Shown in pieces: positions 33,563 to 42,397 of a stretch of 64,000 nucleotides of DNA. The stretch is from Streptomyces albiflavescens (GTDB lineage Bacteria > Actinomycetota > Actinomycetes > Streptomycetales > Streptomycetaceae). The position numbers and the translations under genes were made by a program. The stretch lies in NCBI RefSeq assembly GCF_014645835.1, contig NZ_BMMM01000003.1, positions 62,001 through 126,000 of the forward strand. Direction: 5' to 3'. How positions within the stretch are numbered: the stretch's first letter is position 1; each line of letters opens with the position of its first letter. The notes beneath the pieces were generated by a model. The model had not been told where the DNA came from. It made no database searches and saw only the letters and a program-made list of their open reading frames with translations.

Positions 33563-34064
33563 GACGTTGAAAGGTCCTTCGCCACGCGCGGGCATCAGCC
33601 CTTCCCAGCTCAGCCGCATCGAGACCGGACACCGCCGCATCAGCCTCGACCAGCTCACCGCCATCTCCGGGGCGCTGGGCAAGTCCCTCGACGAGCTCGT
33701 CGAGTCCCCCGACGATTCCGACGTCGTCATTCGCCCCGACCGCGACGACACCCGCGGCCTGACCACCTGGCTCCTTACCAAAGACAACGGCCCCCGGGGC
33801 CTGACCGTCGCCAAAATGCGCATCACCGACCCGGCGGGCAGCGTCACTCCCGACGACTTCGGCGTCCATCCCGGCCGGGACTGGTTCACCGTGCTGTCCG
33901 GCACCGTCATCCTCTACCTCGGCGAACGCGTCATCCGTATCGAGGCCGGCCAGGCCGCCTCGTTCTCCACCATGACCCCGCACACCCTCCGCAGCGACCG
34001 CGGCCCCGCCGAGATCCTGTGCATCCTCGACCACAACGGCGAACGCAGCCACCTCCATATCTGA
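33561..34064 (+). CDS. XRE-cupin regulator, N-terminally truncated
   Basis: 167 aa from ATG 33561. The residual HTH second half (GISPSQLSRIETGHRRISLD) and a C-terminal cupin of about 70 residues (HPGRDWFTVLSGTVILYLGE, SFSTMTPHTLRSD) match XRE-cupin transcription factors. Family members normally have about 25 more residues with the first HTH helices (VRxLRxxRGLTLxxLA) before GIS; these are absent and the upstream frame is unrelated. There is no clear ribosome site. Probably a 5'-deleted gene that may not bind DNA. Confidence 0.6.
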   Translation: MTLKGPSPRAGISPSQLSRIETGHRRISLDQLTAISGALGKSLDELVESPDDSDVVIRPDRDDTRGLTTWLLTKDNGPRGLTVAKMRITDPAGSVTPDDFGVHPGRDWFTVLSGTVILYLGERVIRIEAGQAASFSTMTPHTLRSDRGPAEILCILDHNGERSHLHI

Positions 34065-34225
34065 AGCGACCACAACACCCCTCGCCGTGCGGCCCTGCCT
34101 CCGCCTTGACGCCGCACCCATCGGGACGCGCCGCAGAGCGCCGTGCGTCCACGGCGAAAGCTGGTGTCACCTTGGCGACTGCATCGCCCGCGCGTCCACG
34201 AAGTCAGGACTCGATGGCCCGCCGG

Positions 34226-35128
34226 TCAGTCCACGAGTAGCACGAGTTTGCCGCGCAGAGTCCCGGCTTCGCCGACGCGGTGCGCGTCGGCCACCTCGGT
34301 CAAGGGGAAGGTCCGGCCGACCTGGATGGAGAATCGTCCCGTTTCAGTCATTTGAGCTACCTGGGCCAGCGCGTAGGTGGCGCGGCCGGTGTCGCCGCGG
34401 CTGAAGCGGATGCCCGTTTGCTGCGCGCCCCGGAAGTCGGCGACCGTGATCACGCGCTCGGGCGCGCCCGCGAGCTCCACGAGTTCGGGAAGGACGCCGC
34501 TGCCAGCGACGTCCAGTGCGAAATCGACACCCGACGGCATGATGGCCCAGACTCGTTCCGGCATCCCGTCGCCGTATGCCACCGGCTCAGCCCCGAGCGA
34601 GCGGAGGGCATCGTGCGTGCCTGGACTACCCGTGCCGATGACGCGCGCGCCGCGCTCCACGGCGAGTTGGACAGCGGCACTCCCGACGCTGCCCGATGCC
34701 CCGCTGATGAGCACGGTGCTGCCCGCCGTGACGCCAAGCTGGTCGAGCGAGCGCGCTGCGGTCTCGGCTGCCGCAGGGATCGCTGCAGACCTCGCATAGT
34801 CGAGCGAGTTCGGGATCGGGGCCCAATAGGACAGCACGGCCAACTCCGCTTGGGCGGCTCCGTATGGTGAGGCTCCGAAGACCCGGTCGCCAACCGTGAC
34901 ACCCGAGACATCGTCGCCCATCTCGTCAACGATGCCCGCAGCCTCGTAGCCCAGGGTCTGTGGCAGTTCCTGGTCCATCAGGCCCTGACGCTTTTTCCAG
35001 TCGCTGGCGTTGATCCCCGCGGCACGGACCTTGATCCGTATCTCTCCGGCGCCGGGATGGGGATCGGGGAGGTCAACGATCTCAAGAACCTCCGGGCCGC
35101 CAAACCGGCTGAACTGTGCTGCCCTCAT
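34226..35128 (-). CDS. quinone oxidoreductase-like MDR enzyme
   Basis: 300 aa from ATG 35128, preceded by GGAAGGAGTG. Medium-chain reductase without structural or catalytic zinc ligands: AAQFSRFGGPEVLEIVDLPD, GINASDWKKRQG, LGYEAAGIVDEMGDDVSGV, NADP-binding LISGASGSVGSAAVQLAVE (AxxGxxG) and a C-terminal TEVADAHRVGEAGTLRGKLV. It is expected to reduce quinones or enones with NADPH. Monocistronic, with the regulator-poor accessory region on both sides. Confidence 0.85.
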   Translation of the reverse strand: MRAAQFSRFGGPEVLEIVDLPDPHPGAGEIRIKVRAAGINASDWKKRQGLMDQELPQTLGYEAAGIVDEMGDDVSGVTVGDRVFGASPYGAAQAELAVLSYWAPIPNSLDYARSAAIPAAAETAARSLDQLGVTAGSTVLISGASGSVGSAAVQLAVERGARVIGTGSPGTHDALRSLGAEPVAYGDGMPERVWAIMPSGVDFALDVAGSGVLPELVELAGAPERVITVADFRGAQQTGIRFSRGDTGRATYALAQVAQMTETGRFSIQVGRTFPLTEVADAHRVGEAGTLRGKLVLLVD

Positions 35129-35598
35129 GACGCACTCCTTCCGCGGAAGAAGTGGCGGATCGTCCGATACCGCGTGTGCGCGTATCCCTGTCCGGCTATC
35201 TGCTCGGCCCCAGAGCACGTTTCTACTCCGATACATCGACCCTACGTCATGACCGCCCACACCTGGCGAGCTGCTTCCGGGGCCACCTCGCCCCACACAG
35301 CCCCGTCGGTTCCCATGCCTGCGGACAGGAGCAGGCGCGGCTGTAGAGAACCCACGAGATCCCTGCTCGAGACTGGCGGCTTCAGTCACCGGCTACACCC
35401 TCAAATGCGATGAGCCGGTAATCAACAGGTCTACGAGCGTCCCGGTCTTCGTCTTCGGACCAGATGCCCGCTTTCACCCGCACCCCAAGCGCCGCGGCGG
35501 TGCGTCACGACCGGCACCCGGTGGCAGTGGCAGTGGCAGTGGCAGGACAACGGCAGCTCATCCGGCCGCATGCAGCGGGTCGCCGACACCGCGGAACC
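35129..35598. other. 470-bp intergenic region with a hexanucleotide repeat
   Basis: No supported gene. 35521-35544 is (GTGGCA)4, a simple repeat prone to slippage. The region lies at the right side of the accessory block, just beyond the 3' end of the betaine-binding-protein gene. Confidence 0.5.
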
Positions 35599-36534
35599 TC
35601 ACTTCAGCAGCCCCTTGTCCTCCAGATAGGTCCGGGCCACGTCCTGAGGCAGCCGTCGCCAGCTGTCCACCTGCTGGTTCATGGACGCCAAGTCGTCCGT
35701 CGTGAGTACGTCGTTGAGCTTGCCGAGCGCCTTGGTGACGCCCTCGCTGCCGGCGCGGGAGCGGTTGACGACCGGCACGATGTAGTCGGCGTTCTGCAGA
35801 TGCTTGTCGTCGGCGAGCAGGACGAGCCCGAAGTCGTCCAAGGTGGCATCCGTCGTGGTGGTCAGCACCATCTGGTCCTGGCCGTTCTGCACGGCCCGCT
35901 TCGCCTGGGTGGTGCCGACACCCTTCGGGTCGACGGCGGTGATGTCGATGCCGTACGTCTTCTTCAACCCGGGTTCGCAGTACGGCCGTTGCACGCACTC
36001 GTCGCCCGCCGCGAGCCGCACCTTCAGGCCGGACCTTCCGAGGTCGCCGAGCGTCTTGAGGTGATGCCGGCGCGCGTACGTCTCGGTCACGGCGAAGGCG
36101 TTCTGGTCGACGGCCCTGCCGGGTGCGAGGACGGTGAGTCCGCGAGGCGTGGCCAGCTTGCGCAGCGCGGCCATCGTCGCGTCGAGGTCGGGTGAGCCGG
36201 CGGGGGGTGCGTCGGCGCCGTTGGTCTTGGCGTTCAGCCAGTCCGCGAAGGTGGCCGCGTATTCGGGGACGACGTCGATCTGGCCCGATTCCAGGGCCGG
36301 TTCATACAGTTCGCGGTTGGCGACGGTGAGCATGGACGTCTTGTAGCCGGCCTGCTCCAGCAGCAGCGCGTACATCTGGGCGAGCAGGTCGCTCTCGGTG
36401 AAGCCGGCCGAACCGATGGTCAGGTGTTCGCTGTCGCCGGGCGACGCAGTGACCGCGCCCCGGGTCTCCAGGGAGGGTCCGGCGGTGCAGCCGCTCACGA
36501 AGGCCAAGGACACCAGTACGATCCGTGGCCTCAC
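35599..36534 (-). CDS. betaine/choline-type ABC transporter substrate-binding lipoprotein
   Basis: 311 aa. GTG at 36534 overlaps the permease stop (GTGA). Lipoprotein signal VRPRIVLVSLAFVSGC, then an OpuAC/ProX-type domain: LTIGSAGFTESDLLAQMYAL, VVPEYAATFADWLN, QNAFAVTETYARRHHLKTLG and GIDITAVDPKGVGTTQ. It binds quaternary amines such as glycine betaine or choline. It is the last gene of a leftward permease-permease-binding protein unit; its ATPase partner is inferred to be the gene at 18303. Confidence 0.86.
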   Translation of the reverse strand: MRPRIVLVSLAFVSGCTAGPSLETRGAVTASPGDSEHLTIGSAGFTESDLLAQMYALLLEQAGYKTSMLTVANRELYEPALESGQIDVVPEYAATFADWLNAKTNGADAPPAGSPDLDATMAALRKLATPRGLTVLAPGRAVDQNAFAVTETYARRHHLKTLGDLGRSGLKVRLAAGDECVQRPYCEPGLKKTYGIDITAVDPKGVGTTQAKRAVQNGQDQMVLTTTTDATLDDFGLVLLADDKHLQNADYIVPVVNRSRAGSEGVTKALGKLNDVLTTDDLASMNQQVDSWRRLPQDVARTYLEDKGLLK

Positions 36535-37202
36535 CGCGAGCCCCTGGCCCAGTGCGGCGCCAGCCGCTCGGCGACCTCGAAGACCCCCTCCACGATCAGC
36601 GCGAACACGGCGACCAGGACGGCACCGGCGACGACCTGCGGCGTACTCGCCAGATTGAAGCCCGCGGTGATGATCCGGCCGAGCCCTCCGCCGCCGGCGA
36701 GCGCGGCGATGGTGGCGGTCGCCACGAGCTGTACTGCGGCGATCCGCACCCCGTTCATGACCATGGGGAGCGAAAGGGGCAGTTCCACGTGAAACAGCAT
36801 CTGTCGCCCGGTCATCCCCATCCCGCGCGCGGCCCGCACCACGTCGCGGTCGACCTCCCGCATCCCGACGTAGGCATTGGTGAGCAGGGGCGGCACGGCG
36901 AACAGGACGAGCGCGACGACGGTCGGTCCCTCGCCCCACTTCCCGATCGGGGTGAGCAGCAGAAGCACCAGCACGGCGAAGGTGGGGACCGCCCGGCCGA
37001 TGTTGGAGATGTTGACCGCCAGCGCACCGCCCTTGCCGAGGTGGCCGAGGACGAGAGCCACGGGCAGCGCGATCAGACAGCTGATGACCAGGCAGACCAT
37101 GGTCAGCACGAGATGCTGGGCGAGGCGGTGCCAGACTCCGTCGTCGCCCGACCAGTGCGCGGAGTCGGTGAGCCAGTCCCAGGCCTCGGTCAGGGTGTTC
37201 AT
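36531..37202 (-). CDS. betaine/choline-type ABC transporter permease
   Basis: 223 aa. ATG at 37202 overlaps the upstream permease stop by 4 bp. Five to six membrane helices, with the EAA-type loop DRDVVRAARGMGMTGRQMLF and the family segments VNISNIGRAVPTFAVLVLL and ATATIAALAGGGGLGRII. It forms the channel with the other permease for osmolyte uptake. Both ends overlap neighbours, so translation is coupled throughout. Confidence 0.86.
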   Translation of the reverse strand: MNTLTEAWDWLTDSAHWSGDDGVWHRLAQHLVLTMVCLVISCLIALPVALVLGHLGKGGALAVNISNIGRAVPTFAVLVLLLLTPIGKWGEGPTVVALVLFAVPPLLTNAYVGMREVDRDVVRAARGMGMTGRQMLFHVELPLSLPMVMNGVRIAAVQLVATATIAALAGGGGLGRIITAGFNLASTPQVVAGAVLVAVFALIVEGVFEVAERLAPHWARGSR

Positions 37203-37879
37203 CCGCGGGCCGCCCTGGTCCAGGGGGTGATGAGCCGTTGCACGCCCAGCAGGAGGAGGTCCGCGGCGACGGCGATGACGACGCACAGCACGGACGCGGT
37301 GAGGACCTGGGCCTTGAAGTAGGTGTTCATGCCCGAGTAGATGAGGTTGCCGAGCCCCCCGAAGCCGACGATCGCGCCGACCGTGACCAGCGACACGGCG
37401 GAGACCGTGGCGATGCGCAGCCCGGCCATGGCGGCGGGCACCGCGAGCGGCAGTTCCACGGTGAGCAGGAGGCGGATGGGCCCGTATCCCATGCCGCGCG
37501 CGGCCTGCCGGGTCTCCTCGGGGACGGCGCGCAGACCCGCGAGGATGTTCCGTACCAGGAGGGTCAACGAGTAGAGGACGAGGCCCGCGACGACCAGGGC
37601 GGCCGAGAGTCCGTAGACGGGCAGAAGCAGCGAGAACATCGCCAGCGACGGGATGGTGTACAGGATCGTGGTCACGCCGAGGACGGGTCCCGCGGCCCAG
37701 CCCCAGCGGCGGGCGAGTACCGCGAGCGGCACCGCGAGGACGAGCCCGATGAGTACGGAGACCGCTGTCAGCTGGAGGTGCTGGACCACCGCGTCGAGGA
37801 GGATCTGGCGGCGGGTGCTCAGATACTCACCGCAGATCCACTCGTTGCGCGCGAGGCAGTCGTCCGGGGGCGCGGTCAC
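37199..37879 (-). CDS. betaine/choline-type ABC transporter permease
   Basis: 226 aa from GTG 37879 (an ATG at 37951 would add 24 non-conserved residues). The N-terminus APPDDCLARNEWICGEYLST is typical of actinobacterial betaine permeases. Then come VLGVTTILYTIPSLAMFSLL, the EAA-type loop PEETRQAARGMGYGPIRLLL, and GAIVGFGGLGNLIYSGMN. First gene of the leftward unit; normally it follows the ATPase gene, which is absent here. Confidence 0.85.
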   Translation of the reverse strand: MTAPPDDCLARNEWICGEYLSTRRQILLDAVVQHLQLTAVSVLIGLVLAVPLAVLARRWGWAAGPVLGVTTILYTIPSLAMFSLLLPVYGLSAALVVAGLVLYSLTLLVRNILAGLRAVPEETRQAARGMGYGPIRLLLTVELPLAVPAAMAGLRIATVSAVSLVTVGAIVGFGGLGNLIYSGMNTYFKAQVLTASVLCVVIAVAADLLLLGVQRLITPWTRAARG

Positions 37880-38040
37880 GCGTCCATTCCATCGGGGGCC
37901 TGCAGAGGTCGGCGCGTTCTGGTGACCCGTACGGGGTGGTGCTGCGTACACCCCGGAATACGGGTTCTGCGCCCCATGTGGTCCCGCCTCCGTCTCCGTA
38001 ACTTCGTCGTCATGGCACAGGGCGTGCCGGACGGAGAGTG

Positions 38041-38829
38041 ATGACGATGTTTCGCCGAGCGCGACGTACGCATGAATCGGGACCCGCCCCGGAGGCTCTG
38101 CGGCTGGTCAAGGTGAGCAAGACGTTCGGGGCCGAGGAGAGTGCCGTGACCGCCCTGGACGGAGTGACGCTCAGCCTGGCGCGGGGCTCGTTCACCGCGG
38201 TGATGGGGCCCTCCGGGTCCGGCAAGTCCACACTGCTGCAGTGCGCGGCGGGGCTCGACCGGCCCGACAGCGGCATCGTGATGGTGGACGGCGCCGAGAT
38301 GACGGGCGGTGGCGAGGCCGAGCTGACGAAGTTCCGGCGCAGTCGGATCGGCTTCGTGTTCCAGCAGTACAACCTGCTGCCGACGCTGACCGTCGCCCAG
38401 AACACGGTCCTGCCGCTCCGGCTCGCCCGCCGGCGCGTCGACCGTGGGCGGGTGCGGGAGATCCTGACGGCCGTCGGTCTCGGCGACCGGCTCGGCCATC
38501 TGCCCGACCAGCTCTCCGGAGGACAGCGGCAACGCGTGGCGATCGCCCGCGCCCTGGTCACCGAGCCTCGGGTGATCTTCGCGGACGAGCCGACCGGCGC
38601 GCTGGACACGCGCAGTGCGCGGGATGTGCTGCGTCTGCTCCAGGAGGCGGTACGGGTGCACGGCAGGACCGTGGTCATGGTGACGCACGATCCGGTCGCC
38701 GCCTCGTACGCCGACTCCGTCGTGTTCCTCGCGGACGGACGGCTGGCGGGCGAGTTGCACGCGCCGACGGTGGACGCCGTGGCCGAGCGTCTGGCGCACC
38801 TGGGCGACGACGCGTTGATGGGGGTGTGA
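38041..38829 (+). CDS. ABC exporter ATP-binding protein, MacB/LolD type
   Basis: 262 aa from ATG 38041 (GTG 38038 or ATG 38047 also possible; GGAG lies at 38033-38036). Walker A GPSGSGKST at 56-64, Q-loop FQQYNLLPTLTV, signature LSGGQRQRVAIARALV, Walker B VIFADEPTGALD. It partners with the FtsX-like permease gene 3 bp downstream. Such pairs move lipids, lipoproteins or drugs, or act mechanically on the cell wall. Confidence 0.88.
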   Translation: MTMFRRARRTHESGPAPEALRLVKVSKTFGAEESAVTALDGVTLSLARGSFTAVMGPSGSGKSTLLQCAAGLDRPDSGIVMVDGAEMTGGGEAELTKFRRSRIGFVFQQYNLLPTLTVAQNTVLPLRLARRRVDRGRVREILTAVGLGDRLGHLPDQLSGGQRQRVAIARALVTEPRVIFADEPTGALDTRSARDVLRLLQEAVRVHGRTVVMVTHDPVAASYADSVVFLADGRLAGELHAPTVDAVAERLAHLGDDALMGV

Positions 38830-38832
38830 GTC

Positions 38833-40143
38833 ATGCTCGCTCTGGCCCTGCGCTCGATGCGCAAGCGCCCCGGGCGCTTCGCGGCGACCCTGCTGTCCGC
38901 GTTCCTCGGCGCGGCGATCATCATGACGTTCAACTCGATGCACGACACGGCAGGGCAGCCGGGCGTCGACTCGGTGAGCGCGGAGTCGCTGTCCACCGCG
39001 GCGAGTGTCGTCGGCGGTTACGGCACCCTGCTGGTGTTCTTCGCGGTCGCCTCGACACTGACGGTGAATGTCCGTCAACGGAGCGCCGAAATAGAGCTGT
39101 TGCGGTGCTCGGGGGCGACCCCGGCCCAGATCAAGCGTATGGTCGTCGGCGAGTCGGTGGCGGTCGCGCTGGTGGGGGCGGTGCTGGCGATCGGTCCGGC
39201 GATGCTCGGCGGGCGGGCCCTGCTGCACATCTTCCAGGACAGCGGTCAGGTGCAGCGGTCCGTGGACTACTCCTTCGGTCCCATCGCTCTCCTGTCCGGC
39301 ATCGACATCACGGTGCTCGCGGCGGCGGGCGCGGCGTTCATGGCGGTGCGGCGGGCGACGCGACGCCGTCAACCCCGGGGAGGCGCAAGGAAGTTCTTCG
39401 CGTACGCGGCCCTGGCCGTCGGTGTCGCGGCCGTCTGCTCCACGTTCGCCTTCTCCGCGCGGGATGCCGCGCTGATGGCGCCTCCCGTGTACGGCGCGAT
39501 CCTGCTCTCGGTGGGCTTCGCGCTGCTGTCCCCGAGGCTGCTGAAGGGCCTGCTCGACCGGCTTCCGCTGTCGGGCCCGAGCGGCTATCTGGCCGTACGG
39601 AACATGCGCCGGCGCACCGACGAACTGTCCGGTGTCCTGATGCCGCTGATCCTGTTCACCTGCATGGCCACGGCGACGCTCTCCATGCAGGCGGTGGAGA
39701 ACGACGCGATCGACGCCTCGGGCGTGCCGAAGTCCATCGACGCCAAGAACCTGGAGACCCTCAACCTCGTGGTCGTCGGCATCATCGTGGTGTTCTCCTG
39801 CATCATGTTGATCAACTCCCTGTACGCGGCCACGACTTACCGCGGCCGGGAGTTCGGGCAGCAGCGGCTGGCCGGTGCGACGCCGGGCCAGGTGCTCGCC
39901 ATGGTCGGCGCCGAAGGCGTGATCCTGACGGTGACCGGGGTCTTCTTCGGCACCTTGGCGGGACTCGCGGGCATCCTCCCGTTCACGCTGGTGCGTACCG
40001 ACGGGACATGGCCGGGCCAGGGCCTGGGCATCTGGCTCACCATCGTCGCGGTGGCGGCGGCGGTGACGCTCGGGACCAGCCTGATCACGGCCCGGCGCGC
40101 CCTGCGGACGCCCGCGGTGGCGGCGGTGACGCTCGCCGCGTGA
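38833..40143 (+). CDS. FtsX-like ABC permease
   Basis: 436 aa. Two FtsX-type membrane domains are visible: residues about 45-160 (GGYGTLLVFFAVASTLTVNV, RQRSAEIELLRCSGATPAQI) and about 315-430 (LNLVVVGIIVVFSCIMLINS, REFGQQRLAGATPGQVLAMV). Between them lie more helices and short extracytoplasmic segments. The duplicated 'E-LR-GATP-Q' loops are the coupling helices contacting the ATPase encoded just upstream. Substrate unknown. Confidence 0.85.
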   Translation: MLALALRSMRKRPGRFAATLLSAFLGAAIIMTFNSMHDTAGQPGVDSVSAESLSTAASVVGGYGTLLVFFAVASTLTVNVRQRSAEIELLRCSGATPAQIKRMVVGESVAVALVGAVLAIGPAMLGGRALLHIFQDSGQVQRSVDYSFGPIALLSGIDITVLAAAGAAFMAVRRATRRRQPRGGARKFFAYAALAVGVAAVCSTFAFSARDAALMAPPVYGAILLSVGFALLSPRLLKGLLDRLPLSGPSGYLAVRNMRRRTDELSGVLMPLILFTCMATATLSMQAVENDAIDASGVPKSIDAKNLETLNLVVVGIIVVFSCIMLINSLYAATTYRGREFGQQRLAGATPGQVLAMVGAEGVILTVTGVFFGTLAGLAGILPFTLVRTDGTWPGQGLGIWLTIVAVAAAVTLGTSLITARRALRTPAVAAVTLAA

Positions 40144-40160
40144 CCCGATGCTCGATCGGA

Positions 40161-40190
40161 GAGGGGCACCCGCCCGAGCGGGTGTCCCTC
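40161..40190 (+). terminator. terminator after the FtsX operon
   Basis: GAGGGGCACCCGC (40161-40173) and GCGGGTGTCCCTC (40178-40190) pair with one G-U, around a CCGA loop, 18 bp after the permease stop. No U-run follows, as is common in Streptomyces. Confidence 0.65.
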
Positions 40191-40264
40191 CGCCCGCGTT
40201 GGCACGCATCCCGTCGAGTGGCGACGATGGACTCGAAGGACGCGGCCCCACCCTGGAGGGGACG

Positions 40265-40588
40265 ATGAACCAAAACGCCAAGGAGCCGGACCGGATCGTC
40301 GAGCTGCGGGAAGAAATAGACCAGTTGAAAGAAGCCGTCACTTCGCACGCCGTCGTGGACCAGGCGATCGGCATGATGGTCGCCCTCGGGCGGGTGACAC
40401 CCGATCAAGGGTGGGCCGTTCTGCGAGAGGTCTCCCAGCACACGAATATCAAATTGCGCACTATCGCGGAGATGATCATCGTCTGGGGCCAGAAAGGAGA
40501 TCTCTCGCCCGATGTTCGCGCGGTCCTTGAGGACACGCTCGACAAATACGGGCCCGCCCAGATTCCGGATTCTCCGTCCACTCCGTGA
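40265..40588 (+). CDS. small ANTAR-domain protein
   Basis: 107 aa, ATG at 40265 after GGAGGGGACG. A coiled N-terminus (IVELREEIDQLKEAVTSHAV) leads into the three-helix ANTAR domain: VDQAIGMMVALGRVTPDQGW, AVLREVSQHTNIKLRTIAEM. ANTAR domains bind paired RNA hairpins and prevent transcription termination. There is no attached receiver or GAF sensor, unlike most family members, so it may be controlled by a partner or by abundance. Convergent with the sigma-factor gene. Confidence 0.8.
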   Translation: MNQNAKEPDRIVELREEIDQLKEAVTSHAVVDQAIGMMVALGRVTPDQGWAVLREVSQHTNIKLRTIAEMIIVWGQKGDLSPDVRAVLEDTLDKYGPAQIPDSPSTP

Positions 40589-40684
40589 CCCGGAAAGTGT
40601 TTGGATCGGGTCACCCTCGGTAGTCCGAAGAAAGGCGAGCAACTGGCCAACCATTCCCGGGAGGGTTCGGCAGTGAGCTCACCG

Positions 40685-40724
40685 CCTGGCCGCCCGGGCG
40701 AGGAGACTCGACCGGGCGGCCAGG
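40685..40724. terminator. bidirectional terminator between ANTAR and sigma genes
   Basis: CCTGGCCGCCCGG (40685-40697) and CCGGGCGGCCAGG (40712-40724) are perfect 13-bp arms around a 14-nt loop, positioned between two convergent genes. Confidence 0.75.
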
Positions 40725-40749
40725 TAGGCCCACCCGGCCGTTCCGGGAG

Positions 40750-41544
40750 CTATGCCGCATCGGCAAGCACCTGCTCGCGCAGCGTGGCGCAGCAATTGCT
40801 GATCAGACGGGACACGTGCATCTGCGAGATGCCGAGCTCCTCAGCGATGAGGCTCTGTGTCATACCGCCGAAGAACCGCAGGTAGAGGATGGTCCGCTCA
40901 CGCTCGGGCAGCGCGCTCAGCGCGGGCTTCACAGCCTCGCGGTCGACGACCAGGTCGAAGCCGACGTCGACCTCACCCAGAGCGTCTGCCAGGGCGTATC
41001 CGTCCTCGCTGCCCGGCAGCTCGGCGTCCAGCGAGAGGGCGGCGAAACTGTCCAGGGCTTCGAGGGCGATGCGTACGTCGTCCTCCCCGAGGTTCGCGCA
41101 CTCGGCGATCTCGGCGACGGTGGGCTGTCGGCCCTGGATGGTCTGGGACAGGTCCTTCAGCGCGGCGCGCACCCGGGTGCGCAGGTCCTGGACGCGGCGC
41201 GGCACGTGCAGGATCCACATGTGGTCGCGGAAGTGACGCTTGATCTCGCCCGTGATCGTCGGGATCGCGTAGCTCTCGAACGCGTTGCCCAGGGCCGGGT
41301 CGTACCGGTCGACGGCCTTGACCAGGCCGAGGGCCGCGACCTGGTTCAGGTCCTCGATGGATTCGCCCCTGCCGCGGTACCGGCCCGCGATGCGATCCGC
41401 CATGGGCAGCCAGGAGCGGACGATCTCGTCGCGGAGTGCCTGGTGCTCGGGCCCGTCAGGCAGATCGTGGAGTCGGACGAAGGCGGCCGCGGTGTCCGGG
41501 GCGTCGTCGTGCGGATGTTGCTTCGTTCTGACCGTGGCGCGCAT
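40750..41544 (-). CDS. SigB/SigF-type stress sigma factor
   Basis: 264 aa from ATG 41544 (GTG 41553 is closer to the GAGGGAG ribosome site and equally possible). Sigma-70 group 3: region 2 ESIEDLNQVAALGLVKAVDR then FESYAIPTITGEIKRHFRD, region 3 LSQTIQGRQPTVAEIAECAN, region 4 LPERERTILYLRFFGGMTQS then LIAEELGISQMHVSRLI. No anti-sigma or antagonist gene is adjacent. It is expected to direct a stress or developmental regulon. Its leader region (41545 on) is GC-poor for this genome. Confidence 0.9.
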   Translation of the reverse strand: MRATVRTKQHPHDDAPDTAAAFVRLHDLPDGPEHQALRDEIVRSWLPMADRIAGRYRGRGESIEDLNQVAALGLVKAVDRYDPALGNAFESYAIPTITGEIKRHFRDHMWILHVPRRVQDLRTRVRAALKDLSQTIQGRQPTVAEIAECANLGEDDVRIALEALDSFAALSLDAELPGSEDGYALADALGEVDVGFDLVVDREAVKPALSALPERERTILYLRFFGGMTQSLIAEELGISQMHVSRLISNCCATLREQVLADAA

Positions 41545-41993
41545 GGTGCTCACAACTCCCTCAGGGGGTGTTGAGTGGACAGTCACCATGGGAGTACGCG
41601 CACGCGAACCGTTCGGAGGCACCCGCGGTCGGCGTACCGACTCCCACGGACGTGCCTCCTGTCCGAAGCACTAGAAATGCAATTCCCCGCGCCGCCGAAT
41701 GCAAACAGATTCGTGAATCAAATGACGCCCGGCAATCAGCCGGTCCTGGAGTGTGACCGGTTTCCTTTTCGCCTTCGGATTGCGAAAGGAATCCTCACAT
41801 GGATGAGAGTGTCGTCCGCAGGGTCACCGCTCTTCCTATCACCGGGATCATGCCGTTGACCAGGTGTTCCATTCAGGTGTTCAGGTTGTGTTCAGGCCCA
41901 TCGCCATCCTTGGCAACTCCTGCACCAGAAGCCCCCCAAGCGATGGCAAGGACCCTTGTGGCAATGCCAGTTCGCCATGTCATCGTGCGGGGC
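41545..41993. other. 449-bp region upstream of the sigma factor
   Basis: No supported gene. The stretch 41670-41790 is less GC-rich than its surroundings and probably carries the sigma-gene promoter. It ends at the DUF347 deletion scar. Confidence 0.4.
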
Positions 41994-42222
41994 ATGAGCA
42001 CAGAGCACCTCACCCGTCACCGCCGGGTAACCGGCCCCCTACTGGGCCACCGTGCCGGCCACCTTCGCGCTCGGCACCGCCGCCGGAGACCTCTCCGCCA
42101 CGGTCGGCCTCGGATACCTGGGCTCGACCCTGCTGTACGCAGTCGCCATCGCCGTCCCGGCCGTCCTGTACCGCTGGGGCGCCCTCAACGCGGTCGCCGC
42201 CTTCTGGTCCGCGTACGTCATG
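41994..42222 (+). pseudogene. DUF347/COG4705 membrane protein with internal deletion
   Basis: ATG at 41994 begins MSTEHLTRHRRVT, a plausible native start. At about 42030-42037 the sequence jumps frame and continues as YWATVPATFALGTAAGDLSA, LGYLGSTLLYAVAIAVPAVL and NAVAAFWSAYVM, the last repeat of the DUF347 membrane-anchored proteins, where relatives have three or four such repeats. It then stops at 42222, where an IS630 fragment joins. The middle and the end of the gene are gone. Confidence 0.6.
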
Positions 42223-42320
42223 GTCGAGCTTGACCAAGAACTTCTTGAACTCCTCGGCCCGGTGCCGGCGGTGCAGAGAGCCGATCGCCTTGCCACGCCT
42301 GCAGGTGTGGCCATGAAACC
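42223..42320 (-). pseudogene. IS630-family transposase fragment
   Basis: About 33 codons read leftwards contain RGKAIGSLHRRHRAEEFKKF then LVKLD, a conserved stretch of IS630-family DDE transposases just before the second catalytic region. The rest of the gene is absent. It abuts the DUF347 fragment, so a transposition or deletion event joined them. Confidence 0.6.
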
Positions 42321-42397
42321 CGATCCCGGGACCGCCTGCATGATCAAAACGGCGACGGTTTAGCATATGAGCACCGCCTAGCTCGAAAGATAAACTT

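Noticed and set aside
42052..42363. A 103-aa plus-strand membrane protein as a functional gene
   Set aside because: Only the first 57 residues match DUF347. The remainder is antisense of an IS630 fragment, so it is a chimeric remnant.
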